Shown here in pieces: positions 1 through 8,097 of a stretch of 42,422 bases of DNA; position 1 is the first letter of the stretch, and each line of letters starts with the position of its first letter. The DNA is from Enhygromyxa salina (GTDB lineage: Bacteria; Myxococcota_A; Polyangia; Nannocystales; Nannocystaceae), in the NCBI RefSeq assembly GCF_002994615.1, contig NZ_PVNK01000057.1, positions 1-42,422 on the forward strand, written 5' to 3'. The notes under the pieces are model-generated. The model saw nothing but the letters and a program-made list of their open reading frames with translations, did not search any database and had not been told where the DNA came from. Both the position numbers and the translations under genes were made by a program.

Positions 1-252
1 CTCGCCCAGCGCTTCAAAGCGGGGTCAGCCACCGCAAAGAGCGGAGCGCAAAAAGGCTGGAGGTGGTCCGAATTCGGGGTATCGCCGTACGAAAAGCACC
101 TCCGACGCGCAGCCAACCGACATGGTGAGGCCCCACCAAGAGCCTTCTGCCCCCCAGATGGAGAGGCGACGCCCCGAATTCGGACCTCCTCCAGCCTCGC
201 GCGGACCCCCAACGGACACGACCCGGCCGAGTCACCCCGGCCTTTGCCGAGC
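1..252. other. non-coding region downstream of the operon
   Basis: No convincing gene is present: the short open frames here have no recognisable domain and no ribosome site. The stretch lies just after the stop of the thioesterase gene. It contains, in the direction of operon transcription, a weak 5-bp hairpin (GGCCG/CGGCC, 225-229 with 238-242, loop of 8, no T-run behind it), then a long inverted repeat with a T-run behind it (separate entry). Inside the repeat's loop is another small hairpin (TGGTG/CACCA, 123-127 with 134-138). Positions 1-49 show nothing I can name. The next gene, if any, lies to the left of the window. Confidence 0.6.
50..196 (-). terminator. long inverted repeat plus T-run, candidate operon terminator
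   Basis: Positions 55-86 and 165-196 are reverse complements of each other at 29 of 32 positions, separated by 78 bases. Each arm is centred on the 10-bp palindrome CCGAATTCGG (68-77 and 174-183). On the minus-strand transcript the left arm is followed at once by five U residues (plus-strand A-run 50-54), and the pair lies about 57 bases past the last stop codon. This is the arrangement of an intrinsic terminator for the leftward operon, though the stem and loop are much larger than usual. The alternative is a small inverted-repeat element (MITE-like) or a pair of sites for a dimeric protein. Folding and orientation favour termination, but this is inference. Confidence 0.5.
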
Positions 253-1032
253 TCATTTGGTCGCCCCATCACGACGCGACCCCCCGAGCCGCACGCGGAG
301 CTCTTCGCCGAGCCAGGTCGAGAAACCCGAGGCGGGCTCGAAAGGAAAAAAGTGGCCCCCAGGGAAGTCGACGCGCTCGAAGCTGCCGAGGCTGAGTTCA
401 CGCCAGCCATCGAGCTTCGAGGGATCGACGCTGGTGTCCTGACGGCCCTGGCACACGATCAGCGGGCAACGCAGCGCGGGTCCAGGTCGATGATGATAGC
501 GCTCCGCGGCGCGGAGGTCGGCGCGCAAGCTCGGCAGGAGGCGAGCGAGGAGCTCGGGGCTGTCCCGGACCTCGGCGGGGACCCCCCCATAGCGCGCGTC
601 GAGTTCGGCGATGAAGCGCGCGTCGGGCAGGTCGGCGATCGGAGGGCGACCCAGGCTCACCTGCGGCGCCTCGCGACCCGAGACGATCAAGAGGCGAGGC
701 GGTAGGCCTCGCGCTTCGAGCAGCCGCGCGATCTCGAAGGCGATCACCGCCCCGAGGCTGTGACCGAACAACGCGGAGGGCCGCGTCGCCAGCGTCGCCA
801 AGGCCTCGACCGCCTGGTGCGCGATGATGTGGACGTCGGCGAGGGCCGCGTGCGCGCTGCGGGGATCCCGTCCGGGTCGACGCAACGGACACAGGCTCAC
901 GGCCCGCGGCAGCGCCTTGGCCCAGGCCGAGAAGGCCACCGGATCGCCGCCTGCGTGCGCGCAACAGACCAGACGCAAGCGCGTCGTCAAGCTCTCGTGG
1001 CCAGGCTCTGGTAACCAGGATGCTGCGTTCAT
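253..1032 (-). CDS. type II thioesterase (alpha/beta hydrolase)
   Basis: A 259-residue discrete thioesterase of the family that accompanies NRPS/PKS systems (GrsT/RifR type), which removes aberrant or stalled acyl groups from carrier proteins in the cytosol. Visible motifs: the early CCAHAGG stretch (about 23-29), the nucleophile elbow FGHSLG with Ser92, a GRQD segment with Asp199, and a GGHFF segment with His227. The triad is therefore complete and the length is normal for the family. The ATG at 1032 was chosen because a GAGG ribosome site (1039-1042) precedes it by 6 bases; it lies 8 bases after the methyltransferase stop. It is the last gene of the operon. Because the thioesterase-like domain ending the last PKS has lost its catalytic residues, this protein may also perform product release in trans; that is inference. 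Confidence 0.93.
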   Translation of the reverse strand: MNAASWLPEPGHESLTTRLRLVCCAHAGGDPVAFSAWAKALPRAVSLCPLRRPGRDPRSAHAALADVHIIAHQAVEALATLATRPSALFGHSLGAVIAFEIARLLEARGLPPRLLIVSGREAPQVSLGRPPIADLPDARFIAELDARYGGVPAEVRDSPELLARLLPSLRADLRAAERYHHRPGPALRCPLIVCQGRQDTSVDPSKLDGWRELSLGSFERVDFPGGHFFPFEPASGFSTWLGEELRVRLGGSRRDGATK

Positions 1033-1038
1033 GATGCG

Positions 1039-1042
1039 CCTC
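1039..1042 (-). promoter_or_regulatory. ribosome binding site of the thioesterase gene
   Basis: Minus-strand GAGG, 6 bases upstream of the ATG at 1032; it overlaps the stop codon of the methyltransferase gene and decides the start. Confidence 0.5.
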
Positions 1043-1853
1043 AGTACTCGATCAGCTCGACGCCGCCGCGCGGGTCGGGGAACCCGGCGATGCAGGTGAT
1101 CCGCTCGGGCCCATCCCCGCGAGCCTCGCGAACCTCCCACCGGTATCCAGGCGCGCGCGCCTGCTCGGCCAGACCGACGAGCTCGGCGGGGGTGTAGGTG
1201 CGCATGATCGTGGCGAAGCTGTCCCAGGCCCACAGCGCCGGGATCACCGGAACGGCGGTCAGCAGCGGACGCCACCAGCGACGCGGGGCGGTCCAGTGGG
1301 CGACGAGCGGCGAGAGCCCGACCAAGCCCATCGGCGGGATGATGCTGCGAAGCAAGGTTCGGCGCTGAAACTCGAACACTGCCAGCGGACGGCCGCTGCC
1401 GCTGGCGCTGCGCAGCAGCTCAATGGCCTCGGCCGGACGAAAATGGTGAAACGCACCGAACACGGTCCGCAGGCCAGCGAATTCGGCGGGCACGGCGAGG
1501 GCGTCGACGGGCTGCTCGAGGTAGTGGACCCGGGCGCGCAGCTCGGGGCTCAGCGCGTCGACGCTCGCCGGTTTGGGGAACAGGTCGCTGAGCTCGACGC
1601 GCAGCTCGGGCATGCGACCCGCGAGGGCGTGGACGATCCGCGGGGCCGGTCCGCCGGAGCCCGAGCACAAATCGAGGATGCTTCGTTCGCCCGTGCGCTC
1701 GAGCAGATCTTCGACGTGGGGGACGGCGTTGCGCCAAAAGCCAGTGAAGGTCCACGCCGCGTTGACGCAGTCGGTCACGGCTTCGCGCAGGAGCGCCGGA
1801 CACCAGGTCTGATCGTGAAACTCGAACAGGTGCAGGCGGGGCAGCGTGGTCAT
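1041..1853 (-). CDS. class I SAM-dependent methyltransferase
   Basis: A 270-residue protein with the glycine-rich SAM-binding motif I, LDLCSGSGG (about 60-68), after a long alpha-helical N-terminus, and a downstream FGAFHHFRP segment (132-140) at the position of the later Rossmann strands. Residues about 170-210 are hydrophobic and Trp-rich (PPMGLVGLSP, VPVIPALWAW) and may form a lid or contact a lipid substrate or membrane. It resembles an uncharacterised bacterial methyltransferase family rather than integrated PKS C-methyltransferases. Its ATG overlaps the P450 stop (ATGA) and a GGAAG site (1861-1865) lies 7 bases upstream. The place in the operon argues for tailoring of the polyketide, for instance O-methylation of an enol or hydroxyl; substrate and atom are not shown by the sequence. 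Confidence 0.85.
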   Translation of the reverse strand: MTTLPRLHLFEFHDQTWCPALLREAVTDCVNAAWTFTGFWRNAVPHVEDLLERTGERSILDLCSGSGGPAPRIVHALAGRMPELRVELSDLFPKPASVDALSPELRARVHYLEQPVDALAVPAEFAGLRTVFGAFHHFRPAEAIELLRSASGSGRPLAVFEFQRRTLLRSIIPPMGLVGLSPLVAHWTAPRRWWRPLLTAVPVIPALWAWDSFATIMRTYTPAELVGLAEQARAPGYRWEVREARGDGPERITCIAGFPDPRGGVELIEY

Positions 1854-3253
1854 GGGCTGGCTTCCGGGTCGAGGGGGCGGTCCGCTGCGGCGACGGGCGC
1901 GAGCAGCTCGACGGGCACGCCCCCGGCGGCGGACAAGGTGATGGCGCGGCGAGCGACCTTGGGCTGGTAGCCGGGCTCGACGCGCAACGAGGCGTGGTTG
2001 AGCAGCTCGGACAGCACGATCTTCATCTCCAAGGTTGCGAAGGCCGCCCCCACGCAGCGCCGCGGTCCGCCGCCGAAGGGCAGCCAAGCGTAGGCTGGCG
2101 GCTTCTTCCCAAGGAAGCGCTCGGGCCAAAAGCGCCGCGGCTGATCCCACAGCGCGGGGTTGTGGTGGGTCAGCCAGGTCGAGGCTGCGGCCATGACCCC
2201 GGCCGGCAAGTGCAGATCGCCGAGCCGAGTCGGCTGCATGAGCAAGCGCGCGGCCCCGTCGGTCACGGGGTGGACGCGGAGCAGCTCCTTGACCACGGCG
2301 TCGAGGTAGACAAGCTCGCCGACCCGGCCCGGATCGAGAGGACCGCCGGCCATGACCTCGCGGTACTCGGCGCGAATCTTGGCGACGAGATCGGGCCGGC
2401 GCAGCAGGGTCCAAAACCCCCAGGTCAGGCTCGCGGCGGTGGTCTCGTGGCCGACCAACAAGAGCGTGAACAGATCGTCGCGCAGCTCGGCGTCGCTCAT
2501 CGGCTGCCCGTCCTCGTCGCGGGCGTCGATCAGCATCGAGAGGATGTCCTCGCGGCCCTCGGTCCCGGCCGCCCGGCGTGCTGCGATCGCGGCGTTGATG
2601 CGCTCGTCGAGGGGCGCGCGGACTCGGAGCATGCGCCCCCACGGCGAGCGCGGGCCGAGGTCGAGCTGCGCGGCGCGGATGCCCAACATCGCGGCCTCGG
2701 GTCGAGAGAAGAAGTCGAGGAAGTCGAGGACCACGGCGCCGGTCCGCTCGCGTTGGTCGAGCTCATCGACGCCGAAGATGACCCGCAAGATCACCTCGAG
2801 GGTGATGTCGCGCATGGTCTGGGCGATCGCAAAGCGCTGACCGACGCGCCAGCGCGCCATCGCCCGGCGAGCGGCCTCGCGCATGGCCACGCCGTACACA
2901 TGCATGCGTTGGCCGTGAAAGGGCGGCGTCAGCAGCTTGCGCTTGCGCAGGTGTCGGCTGCCGTCGAGGTTGAGCAGCGAGTTCGCGCCGAGCAAGTCCT
3001 CGAACAGGCGCCGGTTGGACTCACCGGTGACGACGACCTCGGGGTCGGCGGTGAACAAGTCGCGGATCGCTGCGCGGTTGCTGAGCACGACGATCGTCCC
3101 CATGCCGAAGATCCGCGCGGTGAAGGCATCACCGTAGCGGGCGAAGGAGTCGTCGAGCGAGCGACGCGGCCGGGCGACGAAGCGCCAGGTCTGGACCAGA
3201 CGTGAGGCTCGGGGCCCCGGGGGTAGCTGCGGCGTCGAGGGTGGGTGGCTCAT
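1850..3253 (-). CDS. cytochrome P450 monooxygenase
   Basis: A 467-residue soluble P450 with no membrane anchor. Visible signatures: a Pro-rich start (PPGPR), a helix-C region followed by RKLLTPPFHGQRM (105-117), the I-helix oxygen-activation motif VGHETT (267-272), the K-helix E323-x-x-R326, PERF (377-380), and the haem loop FGGGPRRCVG with Cys400. The PPFHG-RM segment is reminiscent of the CYP110-like group, some members of which oxidise fatty acids; this is family resemblance, not proof. It needs a separate ferredoxin and reductase, not encoded here. The start ATG lies 5 bases past the stop of the last PKS gene, and its own stop overlaps the methyltransferase start. Likely role: oxidation of the finished or enzyme-bound chain, possibly on the lipid tail introduced by the FAAL. 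Confidence 0.95.
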   Translation of the reverse strand: MSHPPSTPQLPPGPRASRLVQTWRFVARPRRSLDDSFARYGDAFTARIFGMGTIVVLSNRAAIRDLFTADPEVVVTGESNRRLFEDLLGANSLLNLDGSRHLRKRKLLTPPFHGQRMHVYGVAMREAARRAMARWRVGQRFAIAQTMRDITLEVILRVIFGVDELDQRERTGAVVLDFLDFFSRPEAAMLGIRAAQLDLGPRSPWGRMLRVRAPLDERINAAIAARRAAGTEGREDILSMLIDARDEDGQPMSDAELRDDLFTLLLVGHETTAASLTWGFWTLLRRPDLVAKIRAEYREVMAGGPLDPGRVGELVYLDAVVKELLRVHPVTDGAARLLMQPTRLGDLHLPAGVMAAASTWLTHHNPALWDQPRRFWPERFLGKKPPAYAWLPFGGGPRRCVGAAFATLEMKIVLSELLNHASLRVEPGYQPKVARRAITLSAAGGVPVELLAPVAAADRPLDPEASP

Positions 3254-3258
3254 GGGGA

Positions 3259-6200
3259 TCACGAGAGCTCGCGGCGGATGAGGGTCAGGAGCTCGAGGGG
3301 GTCGACCGAGTCCGGGCGATCGGGGCGACCGGAGACCGAGTGGAGCACGAAGCGGCCGCTCGTGTGGGCGCTCCAGGGCGCGAGGGCGGGCGAGCCGAGG
3401 GCGACGATCGAGGTCGACAGCGGGGCCTCGTGTCGGTGGCGCCGAGACCAGCGCGAGCCGAGCTCGCCAGCGAGGGGGCGCAGGAGCTTGGCGGCGGCGC
3501 CCAAGTCGGAGCTCGGCTCGAAGCTGGCTCCACTCGCGCGGGCGAGCGGAGCCAGCTCGAGCAGCTCGCGGGCCCGCTGCCCGCCATGGGCCAGCATCGC
3601 CGACAACGCGCCGGCGTGGGCCAAGCGGCGTGTCCCGGCGGCGGGCGCGGGCGCGCCCCATACGAACAGCCGCTCGGGCAGCGGGGCGCCGCGGTGACGC
3701 AGCTCGCGACACAGCTCGAGAGCCAGGCCCGCGCCGGGGCCGACGCCGAGCAGCGCGAGCCGACGCGGGCCCGCGCCGAGCTCGATGAGCGCGTCGATGA
3801 GCTCGGCAGCCGAGACCGCGTCGCGCAGGCGAGGCGGCAGCAGGCGGCCGAGCCTGAGAGGACGGGCGGCCGCGACGACGAGCTCGAGCTCGCCATCGAG
3901 GGCCGCGGTCCAGGGCTCGAACACCGCGGGGTCGCCCAGGCACAGCACGCGCGGCGCGTCGCGTTGACTGGCGACCTCACCGAGACGACGCAGGCGCAGC
4001 TCGGGGGCCCCGTCGCCGCGGCCGTCGGGGCGCTCGCCCGCGCTGCGCCCGCTCGCTGCGCCCGCGGGCCCGTGAACGCGCCCCGACCCGGGCCCGTGAA
4101 CGCGCAGCAGCGCGACGCCGAGTTGATCGACGAGCTCGTCGACGCTGGCCCCGAGCAGGGTGGCCGCCGGGGGCGGATCGACGGCGAGCCCGAGGCGAAG
4201 GTCGCGGTGCAGCTCGACGATCATCAGCGAGTCGAAGCCCAGGCTCGCGAGGGGCTCGTCGCCAGCGAAGCTGGGCTCGCCACCGACGACCGCGACGATC
4301 CGCCCGACGACGTAGGCGGCCAGCAAGCCGCGCCGCTGCTCGGGCCGCGCGCGCTCGAGCGCGTCGAGGTCGAAGCTGGGGACGGCGGCGGCGGCGGCGG
4401 CGAGGCGCAGACGCAAAAATGAGGCCGGCACCCGCCGGGCCCGGAGGCCCTCGACGACGCTGAGCAGCTCGCCATCGTCATCAAACAAGCTCACGTCCCC
4501 ACACAGCTGGTCGCCGTCGAACTCGCGCAGGCGGGCGTAGGCCCAGCGCGCGCGGGCCGGCGCGCCGACGTGGTCGATGACCCGGTCGATCCCCTGACCG
4601 AGGAAGGTGTGCTCGAGCGAGCTGAGGGTCGCGGCGTAGTCGGGGATCGCGGGCATGAGGATCTGCCCGTAGACCTCGGACAGCGCGATCGCCTGGGCGA
4701 GGCTCTGGTCGAGACCCTCGGCACGGTCGACGGCGGGCGGCCGGAGCTGCGCGAGGGCTTCGCCGTCGCGTCGATGGATCGCGGTGATGGTCCGAAAGCT
4801 GGGCCCGAGCTCGTGCTCACCGGAGCGGAAAAAGCGGGTGTAGAAGGCGTCCCCGGCGAGGGTCTCGGTCCAGCGCTGGCCCAGCGTGGCGAGGGTCTGC
4901 GCGGGCGGGGCCGGCTCGGCGGCGCGCGGCTCGGCCCAGGCGTGGGTGATCGTGACGACGCCGCCGCGATCGTCGAGCGCGAACAAGGTGACCTCGCTGC
5001 GCGCGGTGTTCGGGTCGGGGTCGAGGAGCTCGAGGCGGACCCGGACCTCGCCGTCCTCGGGCAGCAGCAAGGGCGCTCGAAACTCGACCTCGCAGATCTC
5101 GAAGCGGGCCTCGGCTCCGTGCACGAGCGCCAGCGCCTGCTCGATCATGGCCGCGTGCACGGCCCCGGACACGACGACGCGATCGTAGACGCGATGATCA
5201 CGGAGCACCGCCGGGCCGTCGGCCCGAAGCCAAGCTTCGAAGGCGGCGCCGCGCTCGGGGGCGTCAGCGCAGCGGCGTCCGAGCAGGGGGTGGTCGGGGT
5301 CCTCGCGCTCGAGCGCGGCCGCGCGGCCGGGCTGTGGTCCGCGGGCGAGCCCCGCGCGCGCGGGCAGCCAGTGGCGGCGGCGGCGAAAGGGTGTCGGCGG
5401 CAGCGCGACGCGACGGCCGGGGCTGAGCACGGCGTCCCAGCCCGGCTCGAGCCCGCCGACGACCAAGACCGCGAGGCTCTCGAGCATCGCGGCGCGCTGA
5501 TCCTGGTCGGGGCGCAGCGAGGGCAGCCAGCGGACCTCGTCGGCCCGCCGCCGACCGATCGCCGACAGGGTCAGCCCCGGCCCGATCTCGACGACGTGGT
5601 CGACGCCCCGATCGACCAGGGTGCGCAGACCGTCGGCGAAGCGGACCGTGTCACGCAGGTGGCGGCGGAAGTGGGCCGGGTCGAGGACGTCGTCGACGAG
5701 GGCGCCGCTTCGAGTGGAGATCAGCGGGAGGCTCGGGCGAGCCCGGGCGACGCCGAGCTCGCTGACGGCGGCCTCGAGGGATACGCCGACCTCGTCGACC
5801 AGGGGCGAGTGAAAGGCGTAGGAGGTCGGCAGCCGCCTGGCCTTGACGCCGGCCTCGGCGAGGCGGTCGACGACGGCCATGACCGCGGCCTCGCGGCCCG
5901 AGAGCACGACCTCGGTCGGCCCGTTGACGGCGGCGATCGCCAGCTCGCGCTCGGCGTCGGCGACACCCCCCAACGCGCGGCGAGCTTGGGTCTCGCCGCA
6001 AAACACCGCCACCATGACGCCAGGCTCGGCGTGTTCGGCGGTCAGCTGAGCGCGGCGGGCAACCAGGGTCAGGGTGTCCTCGATCGACATCACCCCGGCG
6101 ACGCAGGCGGCGACGTACTCGCCGAGGCTGTGACCGATGACCAGCTCGGGCTCGACGCCCCAGCTTCGCCACAGCTCGGCGAGCGCCCACTCGAACGCGA

Positions 6201-8097
6201 CGAGCAGCGGCTGGGCGAGCCGCGTGTTGTCGAGCTCGGCGGCGTCGCCGGGCTCGTCGCCGCGCAGCAGGGCCAGGAGCGAGCGCCCCAGGAGCGGGCG
6301 CAGGTGCGCGTCGCAGCGCTCACAGGCGGCGCGAAACCGGGGCTCGCTGGCCAGCAGCTCGGAGCCCATGCCGAGCTGCAGCTCGGCTTGACCGCTGAAC
6401 GCGAAGGCGACCCGCGGGGCCCGGCGAGGCCGACGGCCCTGAATGAAGCCCGCGTTCGGTTGATCCTCGGCGCGGGCGAAGCGGCGCAGCCGCTGACCGA
6501 GCTCGGCGCGCTCGCGGGCGACGAGGGCCAGGGTCTCGGGCAGCCGCGCGCGACCGAGGGCGGCGCCCCGGCACAGGTCCGCGAGCCGAGCCGTCGGGGC
6601 GTCGAGTTGGGTGGCGACCAAGTCGGCGAGCTCGCGCAGCGCGTCGAGGTCCGCGCCGCCGAGGACCAGCAGCTCGGGGCGCGGTGGCCCGCTGGGCGCG
6701 GCCGCCGGCAGCTCGGGGGCCGCCTCGACGATCATGTGGGCGTTGGTCCCGCTGGCACCGAAGGAGCTCAGGCCCGCGATCCGGGCGCCCTCGGGCCAGG
6801 CCTGGAGGCGATCGACGACGGCGAGGGGTAGCTGCGACCAGTCGAGCGCGGGGTTGAGGCGCTCGGCGTGGAGCTGGCGAGGCAGCTGCCCGCGGTCGAG
6901 ACAGACGACGAGCTTGATCAGCCCGGCGATCCCGGCGGCGGCCTCGAGGTGACCGATGTTGGCCTTGAGCGCGCCGAGCAGCAGCGGGCGCTCGCGTTGG
7001 CCGCCGAGCGCCTCGGCGATCGCCCGGACCTCGATCGGGTCGCCGAGCGCGGTCCCGGTGCCGTGGGCCTCGACGTAGCTGACCGCCCGAGGCTCGACGC
7101 CAGCGGCCGCGAGCGCGGCCTCGATCACGCCGCGCTGGGCCGAGGGGTTGGGGACCATCAGCCCGCTCGAGGGTCCGTCTTGGTTGACGGCCGAGCCGCG
7201 GATCTGGGCCAACACGCGGTCGCCGTCGCGGAGGGCGTCGGACAGCCGGCGCAACACGACCACGCCGCAGCCCTCGCCGCGGGCGTAGCCGTCGGCGTCG
7301 GCCGAGAAGGTCTTGCATCGGCCCTCGGGCGAGAGCACCTGGGCCCGACACAAGATCGCGTGGCCGAGCGGTGAGAGGATCAGGTTGACGCCGCCAGCGA
7401 GGGCCATGTCGCACTCGCCGGCGCGGAGGCTCGCGCAGGCTTGGTGGACCGCGACCAGCGAGGACGAGCAGGCCGTGTCGATGACCATCGCCGGGCCGTG
7501 GACGCCGAGGAAGTGAGCGACCCGCCCCGCGCCAAAGTTGAGCCCGACCCCCGAGCCGAAGAAGCCGTCGACCTCGGCGGTCGGCGTTTGGGCCGTGAGC
7601 AGCTGGGCGTAGTCGCTCACGCTGATCCCGAAGAAAACGCCGGTCTTGGTTCCGCGCAGGCGCTGCGGCGCGATCGCGCCGTGCTCGAGGGCCTGCCACG
7701 AGACCTCGAGCAGCAGGCGCTGCTGCGGATCGAGGCTGATCGCCTCGCGCTCGCTGATCGCGAAGAAGCGGGCGTCGAAGCCATCGACCGCGTCGAGGTA
7801 CCCGCCGCGGCGGGTGTACATCCACGCCGGCTCGTCGTCGCGGGGATCCCAGCGGCCCGGCGGCGGCTCGGAGGTCGCGTCGGCCTCGGCGCTCAGCAGC
7901 GCCCACAGGGCCTCGGCCGAGTCGACGCCGCCGGGCAGGCGGCAGCCGAGGCCGACGATGGCGATCGGCTCGCGAGCGCGGGCCTCGAGCTCCGCGAGCT
8001 TGCTGCGGGTCGCTCGGAGCTCGGCGAGCGAGCGGGCCAGGAGATCGCGGCGAGACGGCTCGGGGTCGGTTTGCAAGATCGGATCAGCCTCGTTCAT
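3259..8097 (-). CDS. terminal type I PKS module: KS-AT-DH(inactive)-ACP-pseudoTE
   Basis: A 1612-residue cytosolic PKS. Order: N-terminal docking helix (about 1-42), KS with Cys210 (DTACSSS), AT with GHSLGE (Ser657) and YAFH (760-763), a dehydratase-like domain, ACP with Ser1290 (GFDSL), and a C-terminal alpha/beta-hydrolase-like domain (about 1375-1612). There is no KR or ER, so the last extension should leave a beta-ketone. The DH core keeps His968 but Gly is replaced by Asp972 and Pro by Ser977 in HxxxGxxxxP, and the second motif is degenerate around 1130. The C-terminal domain aligns by eye with type II thioesterases but has GVGPG (1451-1455) where GxSxG is expected and Arg1582 where the His should be. 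The ATG at 8097 overlaps the stop of the preceding PKS (ATGA), with AAGGA 5 bases upstream. Confidence 0.95.
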   Translation of the reverse strand: MNEADPILQTDPEPSRRDLLARSLAELRATRSKLAELEARAREPIAIVGLGCRLPGGVDSAEALWALLSAEADATSEPPPGRWDPRDDEPAWMYTRRGGYLDAVDGFDARFFAISEREAISLDPQQRLLLEVSWQALEHGAIAPQRLRGTKTGVFFGISVSDYAQLLTAQTPTAEVDGFFGSGVGLNFGAGRVAHFLGVHGPAMVIDTACSSSLVAVHQACASLRAGECDMALAGGVNLILSPLGHAILCRAQVLSPEGRCKTFSADADGYARGEGCGVVVLRRLSDALRDGDRVLAQIRGSAVNQDGPSSGLMVPNPSAQRGVIEAALAAAGVEPRAVSYVEAHGTGTALGDPIEVRAIAEALGGQRERPLLLGALKANIGHLEAAAGIAGLIKLVVCLDRGQLPRQLHAERLNPALDWSQLPLAVVDRLQAWPEGARIAGLSSFGASGTNAHMIVEAAPELPAAAPSGPPRPELLVLGGADLDALRELADLVATQLDAPTARLADLCRGAALGRARLPETLALVARERAELGQRLRRFARAEDQPNAGFIQGRRPRRAPRVAFAFSGQAELQLGMGSELLASEPRFRAACERCDAHLRPLLGRSLLALLRGDEPGDAAELDNTRLAQPLLVAFEWALAELWRSWGVEPELVIGHSLGEYVAACVAGVMSIEDTLTLVARRAQLTAEHAEPGVMVAVFCGETQARRALGGVADAERELAIAAVNGPTEVVLSGREAAVMAVVDRLAEAGVKARRLPTSYAFHSPLVDEVGVSLEAAVSELGVARARPSLPLISTRSGALVDDVLDPAHFRRHLRDTVRFADGLRTLVDRGVDHVVEIGPGLTLSAIGRRRADEVRWLPSLRPDQDQRAAMLESLAVLVVGGLEPGWDAVLSPGRRVALPPTPFRRRRHWLPARAGLARGPQPGRAAALEREDPDHPLLGRRCADAPERGAAFEAWLRADGPAVLRDHRVYDRVVVSGAVHAAMIEQALALVHGAEARFEICEVEFRAPLLLPEDGEVRVRLELLDPDPNTARSEVTLFALDDRGGVVTITHAWAEPRAAEPAPPAQTLATLGQRWTETLAGDAFYTRFFRSGEHELGPSFRTITAIHRRDGEALAQLRPPAVDRAEGLDQSLAQAIALSEVYGQILMPAIPDYAATLSSLEHTFLGQGIDRVIDHVGAPARARWAYARLREFDGDQLCGDVSLFDDDGELLSVVEGLRARRVPASFLRLRLAAAAAAVPSFDLDALERARPEQRRGLLAAYVVGRIVAVVGGEPSFAGDEPLASLGFDSLMIVELHRDLRLGLAVDPPPAATLLGASVDELVDQLGVALLRVHGPGSGRVHGPAGAASGRSAGERPDGRGDGAPELRLRRLGEVASQRDAPRVLCLGDPAVFEPWTAALDGELELVVAAARPLRLGRLLPPRLRDAVSAAELIDALIELGAGPRRLALLGVGPGAGLALELCRELRHRGAPLPERLFVWGAPAPAAGTRRLAHAGALSAMLAHGGQRARELLELAPLARASGASFEPSSDLGAAAKLLRPLAGELGSRWSRRHRHEAPLSTSIVALGSPALAPWSAHTSGRFVLHSVSGRPDRPDSVDPLELLTLIRRELS
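3262..3975 (-). other. pseudo-thioesterase domain (C-terminus of last PKS)
   Basis: The segment shows the thioesterase order: a strand like PRVLCLGDP, a GPRRLALLGVGPGAG elbow, a helix like LALELCRELRHRG, then LPERLFVWGAPAP, matching the same elements of the intact discrete thioesterase (FGHSLGAVIAFEIARLL, then RLLIVSGREAP). The nucleophile Ser is Gly (residue 1453) and the catalytic His position reads SGRF (Arg1582). The usual HAGG oxyanion segment is missing. It is probably catalytically dead and may serve as a docking surface. Confidence 0.75.
4065..4105 (-). repeat. 17-bp direct repeat in ACP to pseudo-TE linker
   Basis: The same 17 bases occur at 4065-4081 and 4089-4105, a 24-base period, giving an 8-residue duplication beginning RVHGP in the linker between the last ACP and the pseudo-thioesterase. 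In-frame and small; a slippage product that suggests an unconstrained linker. Confidence 0.8.
4108..7971 (-). other. PKS module 6: KS-AT(malonyl)-DH0-ACP
   Basis: Last elongation module. The KS has the Cys-His-His set (DTACSSS, EAHGTGT, KANIGH). The AT carries GHSLGE and YAFH, closest to malonyl-type ATs. The DH-like fold is degenerate (H-xxx-D-xxxx-S). With no ketoreductase, the predicted outcome is a 3-oxo thioester. Confidence 0.85.

Noticed and set aside
225..242. Short GGCCG/CGGCC hairpin just after the thioesterase stop as the terminator.
   Set aside because: Only 5 base pairs, no T-run behind it, and such hairpins are expected by chance in this composition; the larger repeat at 50-196 is a better candidate.
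1..252. CRISPR, tRNA or small protein gene in the left tail.
   Set aside because: No repeated spacer pattern, cloverleaf or coding sequence with a ribosome site was seen.
3254..3943. Upstream extension of the P450 frame into the last PKS gene.
   Set aside because: No P450 sequence there; the Pro-rich P450 start begins right after the ATG at 3253.
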